The translations under genes were made by a program, and so were the position numbers. A stretch of 64,000 nt of DNA, taken from assembly GCF_030345095.1 (NCBI RefSeq), contig NZ_CP128360.1:4464001-4528000 (forward strand). The letters run 5' to 3'. Shown in pieces: positions 45,330 to 53,671 of the stretch. The notes under the pieces are model-generated. The model was not told the DNA's origin and searched no databases. It saw only the letters and a program-made list of their open reading frames with translations. Position 1 is the first letter of the stretch. The number at the start of each line of letters is the position of its first letter. This stretch comes from Solwaraspora sp. WMMA2056. GTDB lineage: Bacteria; Actinomycetota; Actinomycetes; Mycobacteriales; Micromonosporaceae.

Positions 45330-45872
45330 CTACCGGGGCGGCGGCTCGAGGCCGTGCCGCAGCCGTGCCGCCAGCGCGCTCTCCGCCGACGGGTCGGCAC
45401 CGGCCGCTGCCGCACCGTCGGCGCGCACGGCCAGCTCCAGCAGGACGGTCGCCATCATCTCGGCCTCCTGCTCCTCGCCGCGACTGTAGACACCGGTGCG
45501 GTGGAGCACCCGGTGCACCAGGGTGGGTCGCAGCGCCGGCATCAGCAACTGGCTCGCCTGCTGGTCGTCGAGGGCGAGCGCGCGATGGTCGAACAGGATG
45601 TGGCCGAGTTCGTGGGCGACGATGTGGTCGCGGTGCACCTGGCTGGTGCGTTCCTCGAAGGCGATGACGTGGCCGGCGTCGGTGAAGAAGGTCAACCCGA
45701 AGGGCGCACCGGCGGGCATCGGTACGCCGACCAGGGTGATGCGCTGGCCGAGAACCGCCCCGACCTGCCGACACAACTGTGCGGCGTCGAACGGCCGGGG
45801 CATCCGCAGGCCCCGGTCCTGCAGCTGCCGCAGCCGGGTCAGGCAGGTCCGTCGCAGCTCGGATGACTTCAT
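45330..45872 (-). CDS. ImmA/IrrE-family zinc metallopeptidase
   Basis: 180 aa. HELGH at 87-91 gives the zinc ligands and catalytic Glu, with the third ligand probably Glu in SRGEEQEAEMMA. ATG 45872 has GAGGGAAG upstream; an alternative GTG at 45923 overlaps the regulator's stop as GTGA and would add 17 residues. ImmA-type peptidases cleave a partner XRE repressor; here the adjacent XRE gene is the obvious candidate target, giving a proteolytic switch for the membrane protein and DUF2236 oxygenase downstream. Confidence 0.9.
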   Translation of the reverse strand: MKSSELRRTCLTRLRQLQDRGLRMPRPFDAAQLCRQVGAVLGQRITLVGVPMPAGAPFGLTFFTDAGHVIAFEERTSQVHRDHIVAHELGHILFDHRALALDDQQASQLLMPALRPTLVHRVLHRTGVYSRGEEQEAEMMATVLLELAVRADGAAAAGADPSAESALAARLRHGLEPPPR

Positions 45873-45919
45873 GTCCGTGCTTCCCTCAGTTTCGTCCACC
45901 CGTTGCCACTGCATGACGA

Positions 45920-46390
45920 TCACGAGGTGGGGCGTCCGTCGGTGGCGGTGCCGTCGTCGGTGCGGGGCGCCTGCAACGCCTGCATGACCCGGTCGAGGAT
46001 GTCGCCGACCGCGTCCAACTGCTCCTCGGGCAGCGCGCTCAGCCGGGTCGCGACGGCCCGGACCTTCAGGTTGCGCATCGCCTGCAGGGCGTGCAGATCC
46101 CGTTCGATCTCGCCGGAGCGGCGTCGGTCGAAGAAGAAGGCGGGGTCGACGTCGAAGAAGTCGGCGAGGGCCTCCAGATGTTCCTTGGTCGGGTTGGTTC
46201 GCCGGCCGGTGCGCAGTTGCCAGATGTACACGTCGGAGATCGACCCACCTCGCTCCCGGATGGCGTCGGCGACCTCCCGCGAGGTGTAGGGGTCGCGGCC
46301 GGCCGGCCGGACGGTGTCGAAGAGCAGGTTGAGTTTGTCGGCCAGGGTGGATCCCGATCCGGCAGGGGGGGTGGGGCCGCCGCCCGTCAC
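45920..46390 (-). CDS. XRE-family repressor paired with ImmA peptidase
   Basis: 156 aa. Residues 15-85 resemble a helix-turn-helix: LADKLNLLFDTV, PYTSREVADAIRERGGSISD, VYIWQLRTGRRTNPTKEHLE, ALADFFDVDPAFFFD. This is the form found in actinobacterial proteins beside ImmA/IrrE. The C-terminal helix (ALQAMRNLKVRAVATRLSAL) may mediate dimerisation or be the peptidase target. First of the four-gene cassette. An imperfect palindromic AT-rich region lies upstream. Confidence 0.9.
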   Translation of the reverse strand: MTGGGPTPPAGSGSTLADKLNLLFDTVRPAGRDPYTSREVADAIRERGGSISDVYIWQLRTGRRTNPTKEHLEALADFFDVDPAFFFDRRRSGEIERDLHALQAMRNLKVRAVATRLSALPEEQLDAVGDILDRVMQALQAPRTDDGTATDGRPTS

Positions 46391-46430
46391 GGCTACCTCC
46401 GTCGGATGTGCAGCTGGTATTAGTCAGATT

Positions 46431-46465
46431 CGTGCTGTCGGTTAATATTGGTTGACGGCAGCACG
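46431..46465. promoter_or_regulatory. Inverted repeat in the promoter of the XRE/ImmA cassette
   Basis: CGTGCTG (46431-46437) and CAGCACG (46459-46465) flank an AT-rich core gttaatattgg. It lies about 40-75 bp upstream of the XRE start, with TCAG repeats on either side. It is a plausible autoregulatory operator. Confidence 0.4.
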
Positions 46466-46536
46466 CGGAGTCAGTATACGATCACCACCTGGGGTTGACC
46501 AACCCGTGCGGCGGGCGACCTCGATGCCGCTGGTGC

Positions 46537-46569
46537 GGTGAGGGGCGCGGAACGGGGGCGCCCCTCACC
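46537..46569 (-). terminator. Terminator hairpin after the GH43-like gene
   Basis: Perfect arms of 11-12 bp at 46537-46548 and 46558-46569, about 57 bases beyond the gene's stop at 46626. Confidence 0.65.
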
Positions 46570-46625
46570 CCACCAGCCAGCGGTACCCGGCGTCCGCCAC
46601 CGAGAGCCGACCTACCGGCCGACGG

Positions 46626-47702
46626 TCACTGGACCGCCCGGGCCACCGCGATCCGGGTGCGGCCGCGCTGGCCGGCCTCGTAGAACATGTACTGCACGCC
46701 GCGGTCGGTGCCGAACGCCGGTGCCGCCACCCGGCCGTTGTCCGGGGCGCCGGTCAGCGGAGCGTGGAACACGCCGAGGTGGACCTCCCGGTCGAAGTTG
46801 TCGCCGACCTCGGTCAGGTACATCCGACCCGATCCGCCGTGGTAGACGACGTAGGTGGTGCCGTTGCGGGGCAGCAGATGCGCGCCGCTGAGATCGCTCA
46901 ACCCGTCGCCGGACGGGCTGACCAACGGTTGCGGGTCGAACTGCCAGCTGCGGCCGTCGGCCGACCAGCCCCAGAAGATCTTCCGGAAGCCCGGTCGGAC
47001 CGTGTGGTATCCCATGTAGACCATCACGTACCGGCTGCCCAGAGCGGGGATGCGGTGCTCGAAGACCCGCGCGTACGACGCCTCGGTGAGGTTCGGGACC
47101 ATCGCCGTCGACAGCACCACCCCGTGGTACGTGAACCGCACGCCGTCCGACGAGATCGCCAACCGGGTGGTGTCGTTGTCGCCGTGGAAGTACAGATAGA
47201 ACTGCCGGGTCGCGCTGTTCCACAGCACGTGCGGCGAGGAGACGTGCTCGACCGAGTAGTGCGGTGACCAGTCGCGCCGGACGATCGGGTTGCCGGCGTA
47301 CTCGGTGAACGGGCCGGCCAGTGAGTTGCCGTAGGCCAGGCAGATCCCGCCGGGCCGGTCGTGTGGGGCGTAGTACAGGTAATAGCGGGCCAGCCCGCCG
47401 CTGATCCGGTCGTACACCCCACGGACGCAGGGGAAGATCAGCTCGCCGGTCGGGTTGTAGCGCAGGTTGGCGTGGTCCAGCGGCTGCCCGAGGTAGGCGT
47501 AGGCCGGGAATCCGGCGGGTGCGGCGCTGGCGGGTCCGGTGCCGACGGACAGCCCGCCGAGGCCGCCGGCCACGGCGGTGGCGCCGAGCAGGGCGGTGCC
47601 ACGCAGTAGCTGGCGACGGTCGAGGCCGGCCGGGTGCCGGCGATCCGGTCCGGTTTCGGGTTCGGTTTCGGGGGAGTGCGCGGAGCGGGGGAACGGGCGC
47701 AT
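46626..47702 (-). CDS. Tat-exported GH43-like beta-propeller protein
   Basis: 358 aa. ATG 47702 has GGAAAGG upstream. A long acidic/Arg N-region leads to a twin-arginine signal (LDRRQLLRGTALLGATAVAG), cleavage near ASA-AP. The mature part resembles five-bladed propellers of GH43/GH117-like enzymes: YYLYYAPHDRPGGICLAYGNSLAGP, SSPHVLWNSATRQFYLYFHG, VMVYMGYH. The catalytic acids cannot be fixed by eye. It is divergent from the LacI regulator and one operator lies between its promoter and that of lacI. Likely an extracellular glycan hydrolase or binding protein for the sugar imported by the neighbouring ABC system. Confidence 0.82.
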   Translation of the reverse strand: MRPFPRSAHSPETEPETGPDRRHPAGLDRRQLLRGTALLGATAVAGGLGGLSVGTGPASAAPAGFPAYAYLGQPLDHANLRYNPTGELIFPCVRGVYDRISGGLARYYLYYAPHDRPGGICLAYGNSLAGPFTEYAGNPIVRRDWSPHYSVEHVSSPHVLWNSATRQFYLYFHGDNDTTRLAISSDGVRFTYHGVVLSTAMVPNLTEASYARVFEHRIPALGSRYVMVYMGYHTVRPGFRKIFWGWSADGRSWQFDPQPLVSPSGDGLSDLSGAHLLPRNGTTYVVYHGGSGRMYLTEVGDNFDREVHLGVFHAPLTGAPDNGRVAAPAFGTDRGVQYMFYEAGQRGRTRIAVARAVQ

Positions 47703-47840
47703 GGGGTGGCCTTTCCGACACGTGGGCGGTGGACCGGGGGAGTCCACGGCGTCGTCACTGGCAGTCAGGTGAGGTGGAGCGGCCGGCCGAGCCCTCGTGT
47801 TGGCTGAGTCTGCGCGCGGTCGGATCGCCGCGTCAAGGCG

Positions 47841-47854
47841 CTAATACGAATTAT
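47841..47854. promoter_or_regulatory. LacI-type operator, site 1
   Basis: CTAATACGAATTAT, a near palindrome around the central CG typical of LacI-family sites. It lies upstream of the GH43-like gene and matches site 2 (consensus CTAATRCGNATTA). Confidence 0.7.
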
Positions 47855-47940
47855 CACCGGAACTTCGATCGGTGACACGCGACCTCGCGGGGGGTTGACG
47901 GGAACCGCCGACAGGGTTCAGGATCTCAGCCCAACGGAAA

Positions 47941-47954
47941 CTAATGCGTATTAG
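47941..47954. promoter_or_regulatory. LacI-type operator, site 2
   Basis: CTAATGCGTATTAG, palindromic apart from the centre, 25 bp before the regulator's start and exactly 100 bp from site 1. The position suggests autorepression and possible looping with site 1. Confidence 0.75.
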
Positions 47955-47978
47955 CAGAGAAACGGACGGACACCGACA

Positions 47979-49028
47979 GTGACCGGATCTCGTCGACGGG
48001 TCACCCAGCAGGACATCGCCCGGATGACCGGCGTCAGCCAGGCGACGGTCTCCCTGGTGCTCAACGGCCGTGCCGACGCCGACGTACGGATCGCGCCGGA
48101 GACCCGCGACCGGGTGCTCGCCGCGATCCGCGCCACCGGCTACGTCGCCGACCCGGTCGCCCGCCGGCTCGCCGACCGCCACAACCGCATCCTCGGCGTG
48201 TTCACCTCCGAACCGGTGTTCCCCAGCGGTACCGGCGACTTCTACCACCCCTTCCTGCTCGGCATCGAACAGTGCGCCGAGCACCTCGGCTGCGACCTGC
48301 TGCTGCTCACCAGCGCCCCGGTCCTCGACGGGCGGCGTCGACTGTTCCACCAGGACAACCGGCTACGGCTGGCCGACGGCTGCGTCCTGCTCGGCCGTCA
48401 GCTCGATCCCGCCGAACTGACCCGGCTGCTCGCCGACGGACTGCCGTTCGTCTCCGTCGGACGGCGCGACGACGCCGGTGGCCCGGTGCCGTACGTCGGT
48501 GCCGACTACCCCGCCGCCACCGCCGCGCTGGTGGGTCGCGCCGTCGCACTGGGCCACCGTCGGCTCACCTACCTGGGCCAGGGCGACGGCCCGGAGTCGC
48601 ACGCCGACCGGATGCGCGGATTCCGTACCGCCGCCGTGGCCGCCGGCGTCGAGTGGCGGCACGAGCCGACCGCCGGCCGTGACCCGGCCGAGCTGCTCGA
48701 CGCGATCACGGCCGGCACCTGCACCGCCGTGTTCGCCGAGGAGTACGCCGACGGCGTCGCGCTCGCCGTACAGGCCCGCCAGCGGGGGCTGGACGTCCCG
48801 GCCGACCTGTCCATCGTGGCCCTGGGTGACCCGACCCGGCCGGCCCGCGCCGATCTGGACCTCACCGGTTTCCGGATCCCCCGGCAGCAGATGGGCTGGC
48901 AGGCGGTCGAGGTCCTGACGGCGGCGCTGCGGGGCACCACGGCCGCGCCCGTGCAGCGGCTGCTGCCCTGCGAGGAAGTCGTCGGCGCCACCCTGGCGTC
49001 GCCAACCGGAAGGAACCCGGCACAGTGA
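47979..49028 (+). CDS. LacI-family transcriptional regulator
   Basis: 349 aa. N-terminal helix-turn-helix VTQQDIARMTGVSQATVSLVLNG and hinge helix region (VARRLADRHNRILGVF), followed by a periplasmic-binding-protein-like sensor domain with GADYPAATAALVGRAVALGH and CTAVFAEEYADGVALAVQ. GTG start. It overlaps the FAD oxidoreductase start as GTGA, so it heads the sugar-utilisation operon. It probably represses this operon and the divergent GH43-like gene through the two operators. Effector sugar unknown. Confidence 0.95.
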   Translation: MTGSRRRVTQQDIARMTGVSQATVSLVLNGRADADVRIAPETRDRVLAAIRATGYVADPVARRLADRHNRILGVFTSEPVFPSGTGDFYHPFLLGIEQCAEHLGCDLLLLTSAPVLDGRRRLFHQDNRLRLADGCVLLGRQLDPAELTRLLADGLPFVSVGRRDDAGGPVPYVGADYPAATAALVGRAVALGHRRLTYLGQGDGPESHADRMRGFRTAAVAAGVEWRHEPTAGRDPAELLDAITAGTCTAVFAEEYADGVALAVQARQRGLDVPADLSIVALGDPTRPARADLDLTGFRIPRQQMGWQAVEVLTAALRGTTAAPVQRLLPCEEVVGATLASPTGRNPAQ

Positions 49029-50629
49029 CGGAGTACGGCTGCGACATCCTGGTCGTCGGCGGTGGACTGGGCGGGGTGGCCGCCGCGGTCGGCGCGCTAC
49101 GCGCCGGGCGCACGGTGGTGCTCACCGAGGAACACGACTGGCTCGGCGGGCAGCTGACCAGTCAGGCGGTCCCGCCGGACGAGCACTCCTGGGTGGAGCG
49201 GTTCGGCGTCACCGCCAGCTACCGCGCGCTGCGTGAGGGCATCCGCGACTACTACCGGCGGCACTATCCGCTGACCGAGGCGGCCCGCGCCCAGCGCGAA
49301 CTCAACCCCGGCGGCGGGCACGTCAGCCGGCTCTGCCACGAGCCCCGGGTCGCCGTCGCGGTCATCGAGGCGATGCTGGCGCCGTACCGGGGATCCGGAC
49401 AGCTGCGGGTGCTGCAGCCGTACCGGCCGGTCGCCGCCGACACCGACGGCGACCGGGTCACCGCGGTCACCGTCGCGCACCGCGACGGCGGCGGCGAGAT
49501 CACCATCACCGCGCCGTACGTGCTGGACGCCACCGAGACCGGTGAGCTGCTGCCGCTGACCGGCACCGAGTACGTCACCGGCTTCGAGTCGCGGGCCGAC
49601 ACCGGCGAGCCGAGCGCCCCCGACGTGGCCGACCCGACCAACATGCAGGCGGTGTCGGTCTGTTTCGCCATCGACCACGTCGACGGTGACCACACCATCG
49701 ACCGGCCGGCCCGGTACGGGTTCTGGCGCGACTACCAGCCGCCCTTCTGGGGCGACCGGATGCTGTCGTTCCGCTCACCCAACCCCCGTACCCTGCAGAT
49801 CGGCCAGCGCAGCTTCACCCCGAACCCCGACGACGACCCGCTCGCCGTCGTCGCCGACCAGCGGCTCAGCCCCGGCGACGGCAACCTGTGGACGTTCCGG
49901 CGGATCGCGGCGCGCCGGATGTTCCGTCCAGGGGCGTACGCCAGCGACATCTGCCTGGTCAACTGGCCGATGATCGACTACTTCGAGTCGCCGGTGATCG
50001 ACGTGCCCGACCCGGCCCACCACCTCGCCGCCGCCCGGGAACTGTCCCGCAGCGTGCTCTACTGGCTGCAGACCGAGGCACCCCGCCCCGACGGCGGCAC
50101 CGGCTTCCCCGGCCTGCGGCTGCGCGGCGACGTCACCGGCGGCACCGACGGGCTCGCCCAGGCCCCGTACATCCGGGAGTCGCGCCGGATCCGGGCCGAG
50201 TACACCGTCGTCGAACAGGACCTGTCGCTGGCGGTACGCGGCGACAAGGGCGCGGTGCGCTACCCCGACCCGGTCGGCGTCGGCATGTACCGCATCGACC
50301 TGCACCCCTCCACCGGCGGCGACAACTACGTCGACGTCGCCGCCTGCCCCTTCGAGATCCCGCTCGGCGCGCTGCTGCCGCAGCGGATGCGCAACCTGCT
50401 ACCCGCCGGCAAGAACATCGGCACCACCCACATCACCAACGGCGCGTACCGGCTGCACCCGGTCGAGTGGAACGTCGGCGAGGCCGCCGGCACCCTCGCC
50501 GCGTACTGCCTGGACCGGCGGGTCGAACCCCACGCGGTACGCGCCGACACCGACCTGTTCGCCGACTACTGCACCGGGCTCGACGCCGCCGGTGTCGAAC
50601 GACGCTGGCCGGACGTGACCGGCTACTGA
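49025..50629 (+). CDS. FAD-dependent oxidoreductase
   Basis: 534 aa. Dinucleotide-binding GGGLGGVAAAVGALRAGRTV at the N-terminus, then EEHDWLGGQLTSQAVPPDEH, the pattern of the FAD-dependent oxidoreductase family PF12831 seen in sugar-catabolic loci. AGKNIGTTHITNGAYRLHP and the GEAAGTLAAYCL end close the FAD site. GTG 49025 overlaps the regulator. It probably oxidises the imported sugar or a derivative in the cytoplasm; the substrate is not readable from sequence. Confidence 0.93.
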   Translation: MTEYGCDILVVGGGLGGVAAAVGALRAGRTVVLTEEHDWLGGQLTSQAVPPDEHSWVERFGVTASYRALREGIRDYYRRHYPLTEAARAQRELNPGGGHVSRLCHEPRVAVAVIEAMLAPYRGSGQLRVLQPYRPVAADTDGDRVTAVTVAHRDGGGEITITAPYVLDATETGELLPLTGTEYVTGFESRADTGEPSAPDVADPTNMQAVSVCFAIDHVDGDHTIDRPARYGFWRDYQPPFWGDRMLSFRSPNPRTLQIGQRSFTPNPDDDPLAVVADQRLSPGDGNLWTFRRIAARRMFRPGAYASDICLVNWPMIDYFESPVIDVPDPAHHLAAARELSRSVLYWLQTEAPRPDGGTGFPGLRLRGDVTGGTDGLAQAPYIRESRRIRAEYTVVEQDLSLAVRGDKGAVRYPDPVGVGMYRIDLHPSTGGDNYVDVAACPFEIPLGALLPQRMRNLLPAGKNIGTTHITNGAYRLHPVEWNVGEAAGTLAAYCLDRRVEPHAVRADTDLFADYCTGLDAAGVERRWPDVTGY

Positions 50630-50662
50630 CCTCACCCGTCACCTGAGGAAGGACCCCACGAC

Positions 50663-51919
50663 ATGAGAACCCGGATAGCGACCGCGGCCCTGGCGGCCAG
50701 CCTGCTCGGCGTCGCCGCCTGCGGCGGGGACGACGGCGGCACCGACGGCCCGGTCTCGTTGCGGATGACCATCTGGTCGGCCAACGAGGCACACCTGGCG
50801 CTGTTCGACGAGATCGCCGACGCCTACCTCGCCGACAACCCGGACGTGGCCGCGATCAGTTTCGACCCGTTGCCGTTCGAGAACTACACCACCACACTGA
50901 CCACGCAGATCGCCGGCGGCAACCCGCCCGACCTGGCCTGGATCTTCGAAAGCTCGGCACCGGACTTCGTCACCTCGGGCGCGCTCGCCCCGCTCGACGA
51001 GGTGGTCACCGACGCCGACGACCTGGTCGACTCGGCCACCGCGCTGTGGCGCGACGGCGACACCCTCTACGCGTACCCCTTCTCGACCTCGCCGTTCGGC
51101 GTCTTCGTCAACCGCGACCTGATCGCCGAGGCCGGCCGGCCCGACCCGGCCGCGCAGCTCGCGGCAGGGGAGTGGACCTGGGCCAACGCGGTCGACACCG
51201 CCGCTGCGGTCAACGCGGCCACCGACCGGGCGGGACTGGTCATCCGGGACTTCGACTACCAGGGCTGGGACTACCTGTCCACCGCGTGGACCGGCTGGGG
51301 TGCGCAAGCCTGGAGCGACGACGGGCGCGAGTGCGGCTTCACCGAGCCGGCGATGGTCGACGCGATGACCTTCCTGCACGAGGCGATCTTCACCGCCGGC
51401 GCGCTGCCCGGCCCGGGCACCACCGCGGACTTCTTCGCCGGCGAGGCCGCGCTGACGATCACCCAGATCTCCCGGGCCTCGCTGCTGGAGGACGGCGCGT
51501 TCGACTGGGACCTGCTGCCGCTGCCGGCCGGCCCGGCCGGCGAGTACGCGGTGATCGGTCAGGGCGGTGTCGCGGTGCTGCAACGCGGCCCGAACGCCGA
51601 GGCCGCCGCAGACTTCCTGGGCTACCTCACCAACCCGGAGAACTCCGCCAAGCTGGCGCGGTTCTTCCCGCCGCCCCGGCAGTCGCTGCTGACCGCCGAC
51701 ACCCTGGCGCAGACCAACCCGCTGCTCACGCCGGAGCAGCTGCAACAGGTCGTCATCGACGGCATCGCCGCCGGGGTGGTCAAGCCCAGCCACACCGACA
51801 GCGCCGAGATCAACCAGGCGGTCCGGGCCGCCCTCGACCCGATGTGGCAGGCCGACGCGGACGTGGCCGGCGTACTCACCGGGGTCTGTACGGCGATCGC
51901 GCCGCTGCTGGCCGGGTGA
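50663..51919 (+). CDS. Sugar ABC transporter substrate-binding lipoprotein
   Basis: 418 aa. A signal peptide with lipobox (LLGVAAC, Cys20) predicts lipid anchoring. The mature protein has the MalE/UgpB-type fold: LRMTIWSANEAHLALFDEIADAY, TTLTTQIAGGNPPDLAWIFE, APLDEVV, FSTSPFGVFVNRDLI. AGGAAGGA precedes the ATG. It delivers a sugar to the two permeases that follow; its stop overlaps the next start (TGATG). A mono- or oligosaccharide ligand is inferred from locus content. Confidence 0.95.
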   Translation: MRTRIATAALAASLLGVAACGGDDGGTDGPVSLRMTIWSANEAHLALFDEIADAYLADNPDVAAISFDPLPFENYTTTLTTQIAGGNPPDLAWIFESSAPDFVTSGALAPLDEVVTDADDLVDSATALWRDGDTLYAYPFSTSPFGVFVNRDLIAEAGRPDPAAQLAAGEWTWANAVDTAAAVNAATDRAGLVIRDFDYQGWDYLSTAWTGWGAQAWSDDGRECGFTEPAMVDAMTFLHEAIFTAGALPGPGTTADFFAGEAALTITQISRASLLEDGAFDWDLLPLPAGPAGEYAVIGQGGVAVLQRGPNAEAAADFLGYLTNPENSAKLARFFPPPRQSLLTADTLAQTNPLLTPEQLQQVVIDGIAAGVVKPSHTDSAEINQAVRAALDPMWQADADVAGVLTGVCTAIAPLLAG

Positions 51920-52836
51920 TGCCGGCCCGGTCGGTGGCGGTAGCCCGGCCCGGCTGGTGGACCATCCACCGCCGGGACCAGGCCGCCGGCTACCTGTTCG
52001 TCACCCCGCAGCTCGTCGGCACGGCGGTGTTCGTGCTGGTGCCGCTGGGCCTGGTCGGCTGGTACAGCCTGCACGAGTGGAACGTACTGGCCGGCACGTT
52101 CGAGTTCACCGGCGCGGACAACTACCGGCAGCTGGCCGACGATCCCGCGCTGCCGGGCGTGCTGCGGGCCACCGCCCTGTTCTCCATCGGCCTGGTGACG
52201 GTCAACCTTGCCCTGGCGTTGCTGCTGGCGGTGCTGCTCAACCAGAAGCTGCGCGGCACCGTCGTGTTCCGGACGCTGTTCTTCTCACCGGTGGTCGTGT
52301 CCCTGGTCGCCTGGACCATCGTCTGGCGGTTCCTGCTGCAGGCCGACGGTGGCGTCAACGGCCTGCTCGGCACCCTCGGCGTCGACGGGCCGAACTGGCT
52401 GCGCGGCGAGGCCACCGCCATGGTCGCGGTGATCGTCGTGCAGGTGGTCAAGAACGTCGGCCTCAACATGGTGCTGTTCCTGGCCGCGCTGCAGGGTGTG
52501 CCGGGGGAGCTGTACGAGGCCGCCCGGGTCGACGGGGCCAGCCGGTGGACCCAGTTCCGGCGGATCACCGTACCGCTGATCAGCCCGACCATCCTGCTCA
52601 CCTCGATCATCACCGTGGTCGGGTCGCTGCAGGTGTTCGCGCAGATCGCGGTGCTCACCCAGGGCGGGCCGGGCAACGCGACCACGGTGCTCGTCTACTA
52701 CCTCTACCAGCAGGCGTTCCAGTTCCACCACTTCGGCTACGGGGCGACCCTGTCGGTGCTGCTGTTCGGCATCGTGCTGGCGTTGACCGTGGTGCAGTGG
52801 CAGATGCGTCGGAGATGGGTGTTCCATGAGCAGTAG
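51919..52836 (+). CDS. Sugar ABC transporter permease, MalF-type
   Basis: 305 aa, six membrane helices. The EAA loop reads ELYEAARVDGASRWTQFRRITVPLISP, the cytoplasmic site that docks the ATPase. ATG 51919 overlaps the upstream stop; the frame extends back only as a shadow. It overlaps the second permease by 11 bp. No ATPase gene is in the operon, so it presumably shares an MsiK-type ATPase encoded elsewhere, common in actinomycetes. Confidence 0.95.
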   Translation: MPARSVAVARPGWWTIHRRDQAAGYLFVTPQLVGTAVFVLVPLGLVGWYSLHEWNVLAGTFEFTGADNYRQLADDPALPGVLRATALFSIGLVTVNLALALLLAVLLNQKLRGTVVFRTLFFSPVVVSLVAWTIVWRFLLQADGGVNGLLGTLGVDGPNWLRGEATAMVAVIVVQVVKNVGLNMVLFLAALQGVPGELYEAARVDGASRWTQFRRITVPLISPTILLTSIITVVGSLQVFAQIAVLTQGGPGNATTVLVYYLYQQAFQFHHFGYGATLSVLLFGIVLALTVVQWQMRRRWVFHEQ

Positions 52837-53671
52837 CACGCTCTCGCCACGGGCGAAGCTCGCCCTGTACGGCGTACTGCTGGTCCTCGCCGTGCCGTTC
52901 GTCTTCCCCACCTGGTGGATGGTCACCTCGTCGGTGAAGCCGGTGAGCCAGATCTTCGCCTTCCCGCCGACGCTGTGGCCGGCCGACGCCAGTCTCGCCG
53001 CCTACCGCGACGTGTTCACCCTGCAGCCGTTCGCCCGGCAGTACTGGAACAGTGCGTACATCGCCGCCGTGGTCACCGCCGGCACCCTGGCGGTGTCGTC
53101 GCTGGCCGGCTACGCCTTCGCCCGGATCCGGTTCCGGGGCCAGCAGGCGCTGTTCCTGCTGGTCCTGGTCGGCCTGCTGATCCCCAGCGAGGTGACGATC
53201 GTCCCGCTGTTCCAGATGTTCAACCAACTGGGCCTGATCGACACCCACTGGCCGCTGATCCTGGTGCCGATCTTCGGTGCGCCGAGCGTGCTGGCCACCT
53301 TCATCATGCGGCAGTTCTTCCTGGCCCTGCCCGGGGAGTTGGAGGAGGCGGCCCGGGTCGACGGGCTCGGCCGGTTCGCCACCTTCTGGCGGATCGCGCT
53401 GCCGTTGGCCCGTCCGGCGTTGGGCGCGGTGGCGATCTTCACCTTCCTGCACAGCTGGAACCTCTACCTGGAGCCGATCGTGTTCCTGTCCACCCCGGAG
53501 AAGTTCACCCTGCCGCAGGCGTTGACCCAGTTCGTCGACGCGTACGGCGGGCCGATGTGGAACGTGCAGCTGTCGGCGGCGTCGCTGACCGCGATCCCGG
53601 TGCTGATCGTCTTCGTCATCGCCCAGCGGCAGTTCATCGAGGGCCTGGCGCACACCGGCCTCAAGGGGTGA
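52826..53671 (+). CDS. Sugar ABC transporter permease, MalG-type
   Basis: 281 aa, six helices. VFPTWWMVTSSVKPVSQIF at the N-terminus and the EAA loop ELEEAARVDGLGRFATFWRIALPLARP are typical of the second permease in CUT1 sugar importers. Its 3' end overlaps the convergent SulP gene by 11 bp, so no separate terminator exists. It forms the membrane channel with the upstream permease. Confidence 0.95.
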   Translation: MSSSTLSPRAKLALYGVLLVLAVPFVFPTWWMVTSSVKPVSQIFAFPPTLWPADASLAAYRDVFTLQPFARQYWNSAYIAAVVTAGTLAVSSLAGYAFARIRFRGQQALFLLVLVGLLIPSEVTIVPLFQMFNQLGLIDTHWPLILVPIFGAPSVLATFIMRQFFLALPGELEEAARVDGLGRFATFWRIALPLARPALGAVAIFTFLHSWNLYLEPIVFLSTPEKFTLPQALTQFVDAYGGPMWNVQLSAASLTAIPVLIVFVIAQRQFIEGLAHTGLKG

